Of a stretch of DNA of 64,000 nucleotides, positions 19,402 to 28,031 are shown piece by piece. Position 1 is the stretch's first letter, and every line of letters begins with the position of its first letter. Under the pieces are notes generated by a model. It saw nothing but the letters and a program-made list of their open reading frames with translations, made no database searches and had not been told where the DNA came from. Source of the DNA: Candidatus Zhuqueibacterota bacterium (GTDB lineage Bacteria; Zhuqueibacterota; Zhuqueibacteria; Residuimicrobiales; Krinioviventaceae). The stretch spans positions 33,152-97,151 of the forward strand of contig JAFGKD010000016.1 in assembly GCA_016928775.1 (NCBI GenBank), read 5' to 3'. The position numbers and the translations under genes were made by a program.

Positions 19402-19427
19402 AATATTTGTTGATCGAACAAAATATT
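19402..19427. promoter_or_regulatory. Inverted repeat, candidate GntR operator upstream of the dehydrogenase gene
   Basis: The left arm AATATTTGTT (19402-19411) and right arm AACAAAATATT (19417-19427) are inverted copies differing by one inserted base, separated by GATCG. The core TTGTT-N5-AACAA resembles the short-arm operators of GntR regulators. It lies about 50 bases upstream of the dehydrogenase ATG, where a repressor would block transcription. Confidence 0.45.
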
Positions 19428-19476
19428 TTCGCTAAGTTTTCAATAATTCAGCATAACAGGAAGGAAAGGATAAAAG

Positions 19477-20682
19477 ATGAAAATTCTAATTGCCGACAAA
19501 CTATCAACGTCGGCTGTGGATGCGTTAAAAAAGCTTGGTTGCTCAATTACGCTTAATCCCGATATAACCGCGGAACAATTGCCGCACCATATTGATAATC
19601 ACGATATCCTGGTCGTTCGCTCCACCAGGGTGACAGCGGAAACTATTGCCGCGGCTTCGTTTTTGTCTCTCATCATCCGTGCCGGGGCCGGAGTGAATAC
19701 GATTGATCTCAGCGCCGCCAGCAGTCGCGGCGTTTATGTGGCAAATTGCCCTGGACAAAATACCCAGGCCGTTGCCGAGCTCACAATCGGATTGATGATT
19801 GCCGCCGATCGACGCATCGTCAGCGCGTCGCAGGAGTTACGCGCAGGTGGGTGGAATAAAAAAGAGTACAGCAAGTCATCCGGTTTGGCCGGCCGAACAT
19901 TGGGTATCCTCGGCCTGGGTTCTATTGGCAAGGCGGTTGCGAAAGCGGCGCAGGGTCTTGAGATGAATGTTTCTGCCTGGTCGCGCAGCTTTACTCCCGA
20001 AATAGGTGCCGAACTCAATATTGATTTTTGCGCTTCGCCTTTTGAACTTGCCGAAAGGGCAGACGTGGTATCCGTGCATGTCGCCGCAACACCGGAGACC
20101 AAGCACCTGTGCAATGATGAATTTTTCAACCATATAAAAGATGGCGCTATTTTTATCAACACGTCACGCGGCGACGTTGTTGATACGATGGCTTTGAAAT
20201 CTGCCATGCTCAACAAGCATCTCAAAGTCGCTCTTGATGTTTTTGAGAACGAACCCGGCAGCGGTGTTGCCGATTTTGCGGACAAAGAATTTGCACAGAG
20301 TATTGCCGCAACGCCACATATTGGCGCGTCGACTGATCAGGCATCCGAGGCTATTGCGCGTGCTGTGGTGGATAGCATTGAACACTATATGAAAACCGGG
20401 AAACCCCTCAATGTGGTGAATGTTAGACAGGCGCCCTGCGATTGCTCGACACTTGTGGTGACACATTACAACAAAGTCGGCGTATTAGCGTCAGTGTTGA
20501 ATGAAATTCGCAAAGATGACATCAACATTGAGGAAATGGACAATTCCATTTTCTCAAATACGGCAGCGGCCAGCGCGACCATCAAGATCGATGAAAAGCC
20601 ATCAGAAAATCTTGTCGATCGGATTCGGAATATTGAGCATGTGATTCGAGTCACCGTAAACGAAGCAATTAAACCAAATTGA
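19477..20682 (+). CDS. D-3-phosphoglycerate dehydrogenase-like 2-hydroxyacid dehydrogenase with ACT domain
   Basis: A 401-residue NAD-dependent D-2-hydroxyacid dehydrogenase, ATG at 19477 behind GGAAAGGA. The NAD motif is LGILGLGSIGKAV, the catalytic Arg lies in INTSRGDVVD, the Glu in VFENEPG and the His in TPHIGASTDQA. The last 75 residues form an ACT-like regulatory domain (TLVVTHYNKVGVLASVLNEI). The length and ACT domain suit phosphoglycerate dehydrogenase (SerA), the first step of serine synthesis. However, no serB or serC is nearby, and the divergent FCD-type GntR regulator points to an inducible role, so another 2-hydroxyacid substrate is possible. The serA symbol is therefore withheld. 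Confidence 0.88.
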   Translation: MKILIADKLSTSAVDALKKLGCSITLNPDITAEQLPHHIDNHDILVVRSTRVTAETIAAASFLSLIIRAGAGVNTIDLSAASSRGVYVANCPGQNTQAVAELTIGLMIAADRRIVSASQELRAGGWNKKEYSKSSGLAGRTLGILGLGSIGKAVAKAAQGLEMNVSAWSRSFTPEIGAELNIDFCASPFELAERADVVSVHVAATPETKHLCNDEFFNHIKDGAIFINTSRGDVVDTMALKSAMLNKHLKVALDVFENEPGSGVADFADKEFAQSIAATPHIGASTDQASEAIARAVVDSIEHYMKTGKPLNVVNVRQAPCDCSTLVVTHYNKVGVLASVLNEIRKDDINIEEMDNSIFSNTAAASATIKIDEKPSENLVDRIRNIEHVIRVTVNEAIKPN

Positions 20683-20729
20683 CATTTTTCTTTATTATTT
20701 GCATATTCATGCTACTGAGAGTACTGCCG

Positions 20730-20966
20730 ATGAATTTCAGGATAGTCGGAAATATTTCTGAAATCGAGACAATCGCATCCAGAACTTCAATAAGAGAACT
20801 AGAAAAGCTATTAAAAACTTATGGGCGGGCCAGATGGCGCAAGCGTAAAGGGATCGCAAATGTTGAATTGGATGACGGAACTACTCATCTCGCGGAAATT
20901 CATTGGTACGAAGCTCATGGAATTGGTAAAAGAGAATTAAAAGACTACTTTAGTTATGAAAAGTAA
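20730..20966 (+). CDS. Small conserved protein, first of a pair
   Basis: A 78-residue basic protein starting at ATG 20730 (MNFRIVGNISEIETIA); the frame runs back to 20679, overlapping the dehydrogenase stop by four bases, but the extra residues are hydrophobic and unlike the family. The RARWRKRKGIANVELDDG and EIHWYEAHGIGKRELK segments are, from memory, conserved in a short uncharacterised family found in many bacteria beside a second small protein, as here. It overlaps that second gene by 11 bases. No catalytic motif, signal peptide or membrane segment is visible. The basic stretch could bind nucleic acid. A toxin-antitoxin reading would be speculative. Confidence 0.75.
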   Translation: MNFRIVGNISEIETIASRTSIRELEKLLKTYGRARWRKRKGIANVELDDGTTHLAEIHWYEAHGIGKRELKDYFSYEK

Positions 20967-21177
20967 ATATTTTATTTGCATTGACAATCGAGATGCAGAG
21001 GCTTCTTTAGAGCGATGGAAAGTCTATAAGGCAATAGAAGATAATCATGCCTTCAAGCATAAAATGATCAGAATTATTGACGAATCAGGTGAAGACTATC
21101 TTTTCCCCTTGGATTATTTCGTACCTATTGATTTACCGCAAACAGTTGAGCGTGCAATGCAAACTGCCATAAACTGA
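20956..21177 (+). CDS. Small conserved protein, second of a pair
   Basis: A 73-residue acidic protein whose ATG at 20956 lies inside the end of the preceding gene in another frame, so the two are probably translated together. Recognisable segments are FICIDNRDAEASLERWKVYK, IRIIDESGEDYLFPLDYFVP and LPQTVERAM, which recall a widespread uncharacterised family with the core RVIDESGEDYL. No enzyme signature is seen. The acid-base contrast with its basic partner suggests that the two form a complex, but this is inference. Confidence 0.78.
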   Translation: MKSKYFICIDNRDAEASLERWKVYKAIEDNHAFKHKMIRIIDESGEDYLFPLDYFVPIDLPQTVERAMQTAIN

Positions 21178-21238
21178 CACAGTGTTTTACGTTCAAGATG
21201 CCTTCTAAAAATGCAATAGCATTCTACCCCGGAAGTTA

Positions 21239-24200
21239 TTAAAGAAATTGTACGCCCTCCACAGTCAACGTAACAGCACCAAAATGTGCCTCGATTCTGC
21301 CCTCCAGAATATACGGCCGGGTACGCGAGAGCATGTGCACGAATTTTTCATATGCTTTCGGGAAAAAGGTCGTCTCATACAGGGCCGTCGTGTCCTCAAA
21401 GCTGATGAATTCCATGAGCTCCTGATTTTTTGTGCTCACGGTCTTGGCGGTGATGAGCCAGCCAATGGTTCGCACGCGTTTGCCGACAAATTTATGCAGA
21501 TCACACGCCCGCACGTATGACAGGTTCTTCAGCCGCTTTTCGTAGAGAGAGAGTGGGTGACACGACACCAAAAATCCCAAAATTTCAATTTCATCTTTGC
21601 GTTGGCTTGTTTTTTCCGTGGCTGGCGGCGCCGGCAGATGCGCAAAAGTAGTCGCTTCTTCATCAAATAGATTCAACGTAAAAGATTGGGCTTTGGCGCG
21701 AAACGCTGTATGCGCGTGCAGGTGCCACAATAGCTGAGGTCGTGATGTGCCTTTTTCGAGCGCATCAAAACAGCCGGCTTTGATGAGTATTTTGCAAACC
21801 GCTGGATCGATTTTGACTCGCCGTGCAAAATCATCAAAAGAAAGAAATGGACCATTTTTAGAGCGATTCTCTAAAACCATGTCAAGCGCTTTTCGGGATA
21901 AACCCTTGAGCTGCATCAAACCGACGCGAATGGTTTTTCCGCGTCCAACATAATGTATCTCACTCTGGTTGATGTCCGGCATTAAAATGGACAAGCCCAT
22001 ACGTTTGGCTTCGGAAATGTAGCCAAAAGTTGAGTAATAGCCGCCCATGTTGGAGAGCACCGCAGCCATAAACTCTGCCGGATAGTGCGCGCGTAAATAG
22101 GCTGATTTATAGGCAACCAATGTATAACTCGCCGAGTGCGGTTTGCAAAAGCTATAGCCGTCAAAAGACAAAATCATCTGCCAGACCTTGTCGATGGTGA
22201 CAGCGTCAACACCTCGCTGTTGTGCACCGGTGATAAAGGCGCTGTGATAATCCCGCAGTTGTTTTGTTTTATGCTTTTTATTGACGATTTTGCGCAGCAT
22301 ATCCGCATCCGCCGGATCAAATCCGGCGAGGTGCATGGCCGCCTGACTCATCTGCTCCTGATATACCATGATGCCGAGAGTTTCGTCGAGAACCGGTTTC
22401 AACAACGGATGCAGGTGCTGCCATGCTTTTCCATGCAACCGCGCCACCCAATCCTGTATATATTGATTGGAAGCCGGCCGAATAATGGAGGTGACTACAA
22501 CGTTTAACTGGAAATGGTCCATCTTGATATAGTCGTCGAATGGAAAGTTGAACGATACTTTTTTCAAAAGCTGTCGTGTTGCCGGACTCTCGAAATAAAA
22601 CACCCCCATGGTATCACCCTTGAAAAAAAGCTCGATCGTGCGCTGATCGTGATATGGATTCCAGGTGACGTAATCGATCTCGATGTTATAGTTGTCCTTG
22701 ATCGCCTTGAGCGCGTCGCGAATGACAGCCAGCGAGCGATTGCCGAGAATATCCATTTTGACCAATTTCATCTCCTCGGATTGGTCTTTTTCCCACTGCA
22801 CGACGTTTATGCTGTTGCCGTCGCTTGAAAAAGAGAGTGAGCCACCCGTGCCGTCCGTGAGTGCATCGGCGAGCAAAAGCACCTTTTTCGCCGGCTGATA
22901 AGGGACGTAATTGTCCAGCCGGTCCGGGGCAATGACCACACCGCCGCAATGCACACTCATATTGCGCGGATAGCCACGAATTTTCTCGGCAAGGTGAATG
23001 ATCTCCTTCCACGTCTCGGTAAACTCGGTCTCTTTGAAAATGGGATGTGTTTGCGTCATGTCCCAGATATCATTCGGCTGCCAATAGGAGTTCATTTTTT
23101 TTGTGATGGCGCCGATCTCGCCGTCAGCCAGCCCATACACTTTGGCAATTTCCCGCACGGCGGAGCGCGCTTTGAATGTGCTATGATTGCTGATCATCGC
23201 GGTACGCTGCGGCCCGTATTTGTCAAAGAGATATTTGAGCACAGTGTCGCGTTCGTCCCAGGCAAAGTCGACGTCAATGTCCGGCGGATCTTGGCGACCG
23301 CGATTCAGGAAGCGTTCGAAAAACAGGTTATATTTGATCGGATCGACGTGGGTGATTCCCAGTGCGTAGCTGACGATGCTCGCCGCTGCTGATCCACGAC
23401 CGCAAGTCAATTTGACCTTGTCCGCCACATCCGCCAACACCAAAAAATAGGCGGAGAAACCTTTTTCGCGAATAATGTCGAGTTCATAATCGAGGCGCGT
23501 TTGAATGGTTTCGTCAATGTCGTCATATCGTTGGCGGATGCCCTGAAACACTTTGCGCTTCAGATAGGAAAAGACATCCTCGTCATGCGCATCCGGAAAA
23601 GAGGGGAACACAAATGCACCAAAATCGAGGTCAAATTCGCACGCCTGCGCTATTTTGAGCGTGTTTGAAATGGCTTCCGGACAATCGGCAAACTGGGAAG
23701 ACATATCGTCAGCCGACTTAAACCACGCTTCCGGGGAGACCAAATCGTTTTCCGGCACACGTTGCAAGGATGTATTCAGATCGATAGCGCGCAGGAGTCG
23801 ATGTCTCTTCCAGTCCTCTCTGCCGACAAAATACGCCGCATTCGTGGCGACAACTGGCAGGTTAAACTGTCGGGCAAAGTGCAGCACCTGCTCGCGATTG
23901 GCATGCGGCACGAGTTCGGCATAAATGTTAACCATGCTTTTTGAGGCCAAAAAATGGCGTAGCAGCTCAATATCTTTTGTCAGGATGAATGTATCGTCAC
24001 GATGGTTTTTGAGAACATCATAAAGCGCAACGTCTTTGTTATGGTGGATGTGCGTAATGGTCTGACAGAGGAACTGATACCCGCTGATGTTTCGCGCTAA
24101 CAGAACACATTCGTTGGCATGATGAACAAGATGCGCGCCAACCAGAGGCGTTAGGGCGTAGTCGCGGGCTGTTTCAAGAAACCAGCCGAGGCCATACAGG

Positions 24201-24331
24201 CCGTTGGTGTCGGTTAAAGCCAAATGTCGCATGCCCATCTGTTGTGCTGTCGCACATAACTCCTGAATCGTGTTGGCCCCACGACAAAAAGAATAGTTGG
24301 AATGCGCATGTAAATGGATAAATGGCGGCAT
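21239..24331 (-). CDS. dnaE2: Error-prone DNA polymerase III alpha subunit (DnaE2/ImuC type)
   Basis: A 1030-residue C-family polymerase. The length and the PPDIDVDFAWDERD signature are those of DnaE2 rather than replicative DnaE1 (which has DFDIDF plus a CMDGRD-like stretch). The three catalytic aspartates are present: D353 and D355 in that motif, and D527 in KMDILGNRS. The N-terminal PHP domain begins HLHAHSNYSFCRGAN but reads TDTNGLYG where a metal-binding His normally stands (TDHNGLYG), so its nuclease or metal site may be altered. A possible internal clamp-binding segment is TLNLF near residue 888. DnaE2 performs translesion synthesis and damage-induced mutagenesis, usually with ImuB; an ImuB-like gene lies at 59958-61133. 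A 17-base palindrome-like motif sits 28 bases upstream of its start. Confidence 0.93.
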   Translation of the reverse strand: MPPFIHLHAHSNYSFCRGANTIQELCATAQQMGMRHLALTDTNGLYGLGWFLETARDYALTPLVGAHLVHHANECVLLARNISGYQFLCQTITHIHHNKDVALYDVLKNHRDDTFILTKDIELLRHFLASKSMVNIYAELVPHANREQVLHFARQFNLPVVATNAAYFVGREDWKRHRLLRAIDLNTSLQRVPENDLVSPEAWFKSADDMSSQFADCPEAISNTLKIAQACEFDLDFGAFVFPSFPDAHDEDVFSYLKRKVFQGIRQRYDDIDETIQTRLDYELDIIREKGFSAYFLVLADVADKVKLTCGRGSAAASIVSYALGITHVDPIKYNLFFERFLNRGRQDPPDIDVDFAWDERDTVLKYLFDKYGPQRTAMISNHSTFKARSAVREIAKVYGLADGEIGAITKKMNSYWQPNDIWDMTQTHPIFKETEFTETWKEIIHLAEKIRGYPRNMSVHCGGVVIAPDRLDNYVPYQPAKKVLLLADALTDGTGGSLSFSSDGNSINVVQWEKDQSEEMKLVKMDILGNRSLAVIRDALKAIKDNYNIEIDYVTWNPYHDQRTIELFFKGDTMGVFYFESPATRQLLKKVSFNFPFDDYIKMDHFQLNVVVTSIIRPASNQYIQDWVARLHGKAWQHLHPLLKPVLDETLGIMVYQEQMSQAAMHLAGFDPADADMLRKIVNKKHKTKQLRDYHSAFITGAQQRGVDAVTIDKVWQMILSFDGYSFCKPHSASYTLVAYKSAYLRAHYPAEFMAAVLSNMGGYYSTFGYISEAKRMGLSILMPDINQSEIHYVGRGKTIRVGLMQLKGLSRKALDMVLENRSKNGPFLSFDDFARRVKIDPAVCKILIKAGCFDALEKGTSRPQLLWHLHAHTAFRAKAQSFTLNLFDEEATTFAHLPAPPATEKTSQRKDEIEILGFLVSCHPLSLYEKRLKNLSYVRACDLHKFVGKRVRTIGWLITAKTVSTKNQELMEFISFEDTTALYETTFFPKAYEKFVHMLSRTRPYILEGRIEAHFGAVTLTVEGVQFL

Positions 24332-24358
24332 TGCATTTTTTTCGCTGATTCATTGTTG

Positions 24359-24375
24359 TGGTATAATGTACACCA
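24359..24375. promoter_or_regulatory. Palindrome-like motif upstream of dnaE2, candidate damage-response operator
   Basis: TGGTATAATGTACACCA pairs in six of eight symmetric positions (TGGT/ACCA outer arms, TA/TA inner). It lies between the DUF72 gene and dnaE2. A 17-base segment upstream of the Y-family polymerase gene (59913-59929) matches it at 13 of 17 positions. LexA or another SOS-type regulator is the obvious candidate binder, but the LexA consensus of this lineage is not known to me. Confidence 0.4.
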
Positions 24376-24408
24376 TTATTGGCTTGGATGCAAGCAGAAA
24401 AATGCTTT

Positions 24409-25308
24409 TTAAAAAAGTGACAATTGTTGATCCCCTTTTATCCGTCCAATAGCTCGGAGGTGGGGATAGTGGTCGAGGAGGGTGACCGGGATGAGTGGTG
24501 GTTGGCGATAGAGTTTCGCGATCAACTGAAAAGCATTGACGATTGCCTGTCCGCGAAAGTGATTATTAAAAATGATGTAAAGAGTGCCGGTTTTGTCTCT
24601 TATCTCTTGAATCGTCTGAATGATAGAGTCCATCTCGGCACTGTCATAAAGATAATTATATCGTTGCGCGATATTACTGTTTTCATTGAACCACATCTCG
24701 GCGTTTCGGCCATGCAGACGCAGGTAGGCGTACTCTGCCGTCACGACCGATGATAGCGGCAACGAGCGCTCATGCTGCGGTTCATCGATATTGACAAAAG
24801 CTATTTGCCGTTCACGCAACCGAGCCAATATCGCGTCGCTCATCCAGCTATCGTGACGGAATTCGATAGCACAGGGAAAGTCCTGGAATAATTTTGCCAA
24901 TTTAAAGAGATAGCTTATGTTTGCCGGCGTTTTTTTAAATCGCCACGGAAACTGCATGAGCAGTGCGGCCAATCGATTCTCCCGGCGCAGCAGCCCGATG
25001 ATTTTTGTGAACGCGTCAATCTGCTCGTTTTCGGGAGGGATGTCGCTGTGGGTAAATTGCTGAAAAAGTTTGATACTGAATTGAAAATGCCGCTGATGCT
25101 GCACCTGCTCAAGCCATGCTTCAACCGACTCAAGAGAAGGGATTTTATAGAATGTACTGTTGATTTCAACAAGATTGAAGAAATCCGCCAAATAACGCAG
25201 CTCGCGAAAGCCTTTTGGTCGTGATGACGGATAAACAATACCGCGCCAATCTTTATAATTCCAACCGGCTGGGCCAATGTATACAGGGCTATTCGATTGT
25301 TCAGTCAT
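24409..25308 (-). CDS. DUF72 (YecE-like) TIM-barrel protein with C-terminal beta-clamp-binding motif
   Basis: A 299-residue DUF72 protein. The ATG at 25308 was chosen because the longer frame (to 25404) would overlap the stop of the upstream gene, while this start leaves a 20-base gap. Family signatures are YIGPAGWNYKDWRGIVYP, FNLVEINSTFYKIPS, AIEFRHDSWM and AYLRLHGRN. The family has a TIM-barrel fold and no settled function. The extreme C-terminus is QQLSLF, a near-ideal sliding-clamp-binding peptide (QLxLF). The next gene on the same strand, 77 bases away, is dnaE2, so a DNA-repair role is an attractive inference. A promoter-like element lies between them, so they may be co-regulated rather than strictly cotranscribed. 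Confidence 0.9.
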   Translation of the reverse strand: MTEQSNSPVYIGPAGWNYKDWRGIVYPSSRPKGFRELRYLADFFNLVEINSTFYKIPSLESVEAWLEQVQHQRHFQFSIKLFQQFTHSDIPPENEQIDAFTKIIGLLRRENRLAALLMQFPWRFKKTPANISYLFKLAKLFQDFPCAIEFRHDSWMSDAILARLRERQIAFVNIDEPQHERSLPLSSVVTAEYAYLRLHGRNAEMWFNENSNIAQRYNYLYDSAEMDSIIQTIQEIRDKTGTLYIIFNNHFRGQAIVNAFQLIAKLYRQPPLIPVTLLDHYPHLRAIGRIKGDQQLSLF

Positions 25309-25328
25309 AGCAATATAATCATTTGGCA

Positions 25329-27833
25329 CTATTTTATGAGTGTCAGCTTTATTGAATCCGTAAATAAAAAATGATTTGATGTATTGCCAGCACAAAGTTG
25401 ACAAAAGTAAATGCCGCTACTCAACTGCGCTGCATCAAAAAGATAGCGATGCTCACCCGCTTCACGTCTGGGAAAGTTAACACGATGAACGATTCGTCCA
25501 AGAAGGTCGTAAAAGGTCAGCTCCACGCGACTGTCGTGCGCCAACGTATAGCAAATCGTCGTGCTCGCATTAAAGGGATTCGGCGTGTTCGGGTAAAGGT
25601 GGTACAACGCCGGTGATTGTGGCTTTTTTTCTACAGTGGATTCAACGACCTCACCCAGGTAGATGTTATCCAAATAAACATCACCGGCAACATCGCCCAT
25701 ATTAAAAACCAGCGTTGCCGTGTCATCCGATGGATCTCGCATGGTGAATTCAAAGCTGTAACGCTGCTTTCGCGGCGATATTTTAACCAATCCAAGCTCA
25801 CTATAGTCCAGACCATCAATCATATCAAGGACTCGCACATCAAGCTGGCGATTGACATCGGCACGCGCGTCAAATTCCAGTTTATATGTTTTTTTATTTT
25901 GGATCACCAGTCGTTGTTGTGACAATTGAACATCATTGGCCCCAACCGGCGTGTTGATGTGAACATGAAATTGTTCATCCTCATTTATATGCCAATCAGC
26001 CACCAGGTTTGAAACAGCTCGAAAGCGCCAACTGAGCAGACCATCGGAAAAATCGCCATTGATGAGCATATTGTCGCCCGGGCGTTGCAGTCGGACATCA
26101 GCCTCTTCCTGGTTGGAAAATTCACTTTCCTTTCCGGTATCATCGACGCTGGTCACGCGGAAATAATAGGTCTTGAAATTCTCAAGATTGACAAGATGAA
26201 TGTATGGGTTTGTTGTTGAATCAATGCGAGTGGCCGGATTTTGTGTTGTATCGGCATATATAAAGTACTTTGTGATATTCGTAGCGCCAAAATGATTGAA
26301 AATGAGTGTGATATGCTCGGTCGTTGGCTCCACCAGCAAGTAAGGTCTTTTCGCCTTGCCCTGCCATTGGTGCCGATGTGCCCGATAGGATGTCGCTGTG
26401 GGCGTAAACTGTAAATCATAGACAATATTTCCTTGTGCGTCCACCTCGGTAAAGTTGGGTAAATTTTTCAGCGCCCAACAAATAGCTGTATTACCGTTTG
26501 GCAACCGTTGCACGCTGCCCATCCAGTGGGAATAATAATCGGGAGTATGCCGATACTCCCATACTTTGGTGGCGCTTTTTGTCGCCAAATCGAGCTGATA
26601 CTCCACAGCGCGAGAATAGGGGGGAACGTGATAGGTCCCGTTATCAAAAATAGTATAATGATCGGGTTTATCCGGTACAGCTCGGATATCATGTTGGTAA
26701 TAAAATCGATCCGGATCGTTGATAAAGTCAAATTGATTGTTACGTCCTCCAAGACGCCAGATGATCTCGCCCGTGTCTCGATTGATTTTTGTGATCTCAT
26801 CGAGCGTGCGAGCGGAAATCAAGTAATGCCCGTCGTAGTCGATATCGATAGCATTGATATGGACATAATGCAGCACACTTTTTGTAAAACTGTCGAGGTT
26901 CGCATCAAGAATATTATAGTTATCCCAGGAGCGCCATTCGAATATGACATTTTTTTCTCTGTCAAGCTCCTGAAAAAGATTGCCGACCACGCTGGCATTG
27001 GTTTTTCCTCCCGATACAAGTGCACTCATGTCAATCTTTTGTACATCCTGAGCGATTAAAAGAACATGCCCCTGCGGTGTGACACGAAACTCATGATAGT
27101 CCGTATTTTTGTAGCCGTGTCCACATTTATACGAATCAACAGGCTCAAAATGCTGGTCAAAAGTTTTTGCGGTTGCTCCTTCCATCAGCGTCAGAATAGT
27201 GTCAGCTTGCACGGTAAAATCCCACAATTTTGAATTCCCCAATCGTCTTTTGTAAAAGTATGGTGTTCCATCATTATGCAATATCATCGAATAGTTGATC
27301 CTTAAATCATAAGTCGTCAGGAAAATGAATCCCGGCGCTGTTGCACCATTCTGGGTTATTTGAATGTCCGGAAAATCACTCGGCAATGAGACACCATTGA
27401 CAACTCGCACTGAATCTGTTGTTTCCATTTGTGGCAAAACCTCAGGGTCATCACCAGGCTGCGTGGCTTGCAGACTTGTTGTCGCAGAGGTGGTGAAGGA
27501 ATACAAGTACTCGAATCCAAGCTTCGGCACTATAATGGTCACATCAACTTTTTCATTCTGCTTAAATGAAGCTAATGGCTTGAAAATATAGGTTTCACCA
27601 TCGGTTGAAAGGATATTTTCTCCGGTGACGCTGCCACTGGCACTCCCGTTGACAAAAAATGATACATCATATGGATTGTCCAATCCGGAGCTGTCTTCAA
27701 AGCGAACGATAATTGTCGTGTACGGTGAGTGGAATTGGCTGTTTGGCAGCGGATGAATATATTTAATGTAGGCTTTACCATCGACGTTGAAGAGGAGAAC
27801 AATTAAAAACAATAAAAATCGAGTATATTTCAT
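25329..27833 (-). CDS. Arylsulfotransferase-like secreted protein with FnIII, CBM and T9SS domains
   Basis: An 834-residue exported protein. The ATG at 27833 has AGAGGATC upstream and starts a signal peptide (KYTRFLLFLIVLLFNVDGKA); the frame continues to 27902 without support. After an Ig-like N-terminal region comes a propeller of the bacterial arylsulfotransferase (ASST) type (about 165-520), seen as PGFIFLTTYD, YHEFRVTPQGHVLLIA, NRDTGEIIWRLGG, YQHDIRAVPD and RLPNGNTAICWA. A fibronectin type III domain (about 525-620), a CBM4/9-like jelly roll (NMLINGDFSDGLLSW, about 625-745) and a T9SS sorting domain (LYPNTPNPFNAST) follow. ASST enzymes move sulfate between phenolic compounds; whether this extracellular relative is active is unknown. 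The catalytic His was not assigned with confidence. Confidence 0.85.
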   Translation of the reverse strand: MKYTRFLLFLIVLLFNVDGKAYIKYIHPLPNSQFHSPYTTIIVRFEDSSGLDNPYDVSFFVNGSASGSVTGENILSTDGETYIFKPLASFKQNEKVDVTIIVPKLGFEYLYSFTTSATTSLQATQPGDDPEVLPQMETTDSVRVVNGVSLPSDFPDIQITQNGATAPGFIFLTTYDLRINYSMILHNDGTPYFYKRRLGNSKLWDFTVQADTILTLMEGATAKTFDQHFEPVDSYKCGHGYKNTDYHEFRVTPQGHVLLIAQDVQKIDMSALVSGGKTNASVVGNLFQELDREKNVIFEWRSWDNYNILDANLDSFTKSVLHYVHINAIDIDYDGHYLISARTLDEITKINRDTGEIIWRLGGRNNQFDFINDPDRFYYQHDIRAVPDKPDHYTIFDNGTYHVPPYSRAVEYQLDLATKSATKVWEYRHTPDYYSHWMGSVQRLPNGNTAICWALKNLPNFTEVDAQGNIVYDLQFTPTATSYRAHRHQWQGKAKRPYLLVEPTTEHITLIFNHFGATNITKYFIYADTTQNPATRIDSTTNPYIHLVNLENFKTYYFRVTSVDDTGKESEFSNQEEADVRLQRPGDNMLINGDFSDGLLSWRFRAVSNLVADWHINEDEQFHVHINTPVGANDVQLSQQRLVIQNKKTYKLEFDARADVNRQLDVRVLDMIDGLDYSELGLVKISPRKQRYSFEFTMRDPSDDTATLVFNMGDVAGDVYLDNIYLGEVVESTVEKKPQSPALYHLYPNTPNPFNASTTICYTLAHDSRVELTFYDLLGRIVHRVNFPRREAGEHRYLFDAAQLSSGIYFCQLCAGNTSNHFLFTDSIKLTLIK

Positions 27834-28031
27834 CTTTGATCCTCTGCAGTTTCCCAAGCTTGTGGCGAGCCTAAAAATAAGGTCCATAAATGCGAATTGC
27901 AAGGGTAATTCTGGGAGCCAGGAAAAGCGTCAGATGAAATCTGTTATGCAAATCTACATCGAATCCAAATATTTTTATTGAATCTCTGAAAAAATATGCG
28001 CTTCTTTATATACCACATGAAAGGAGTAACA

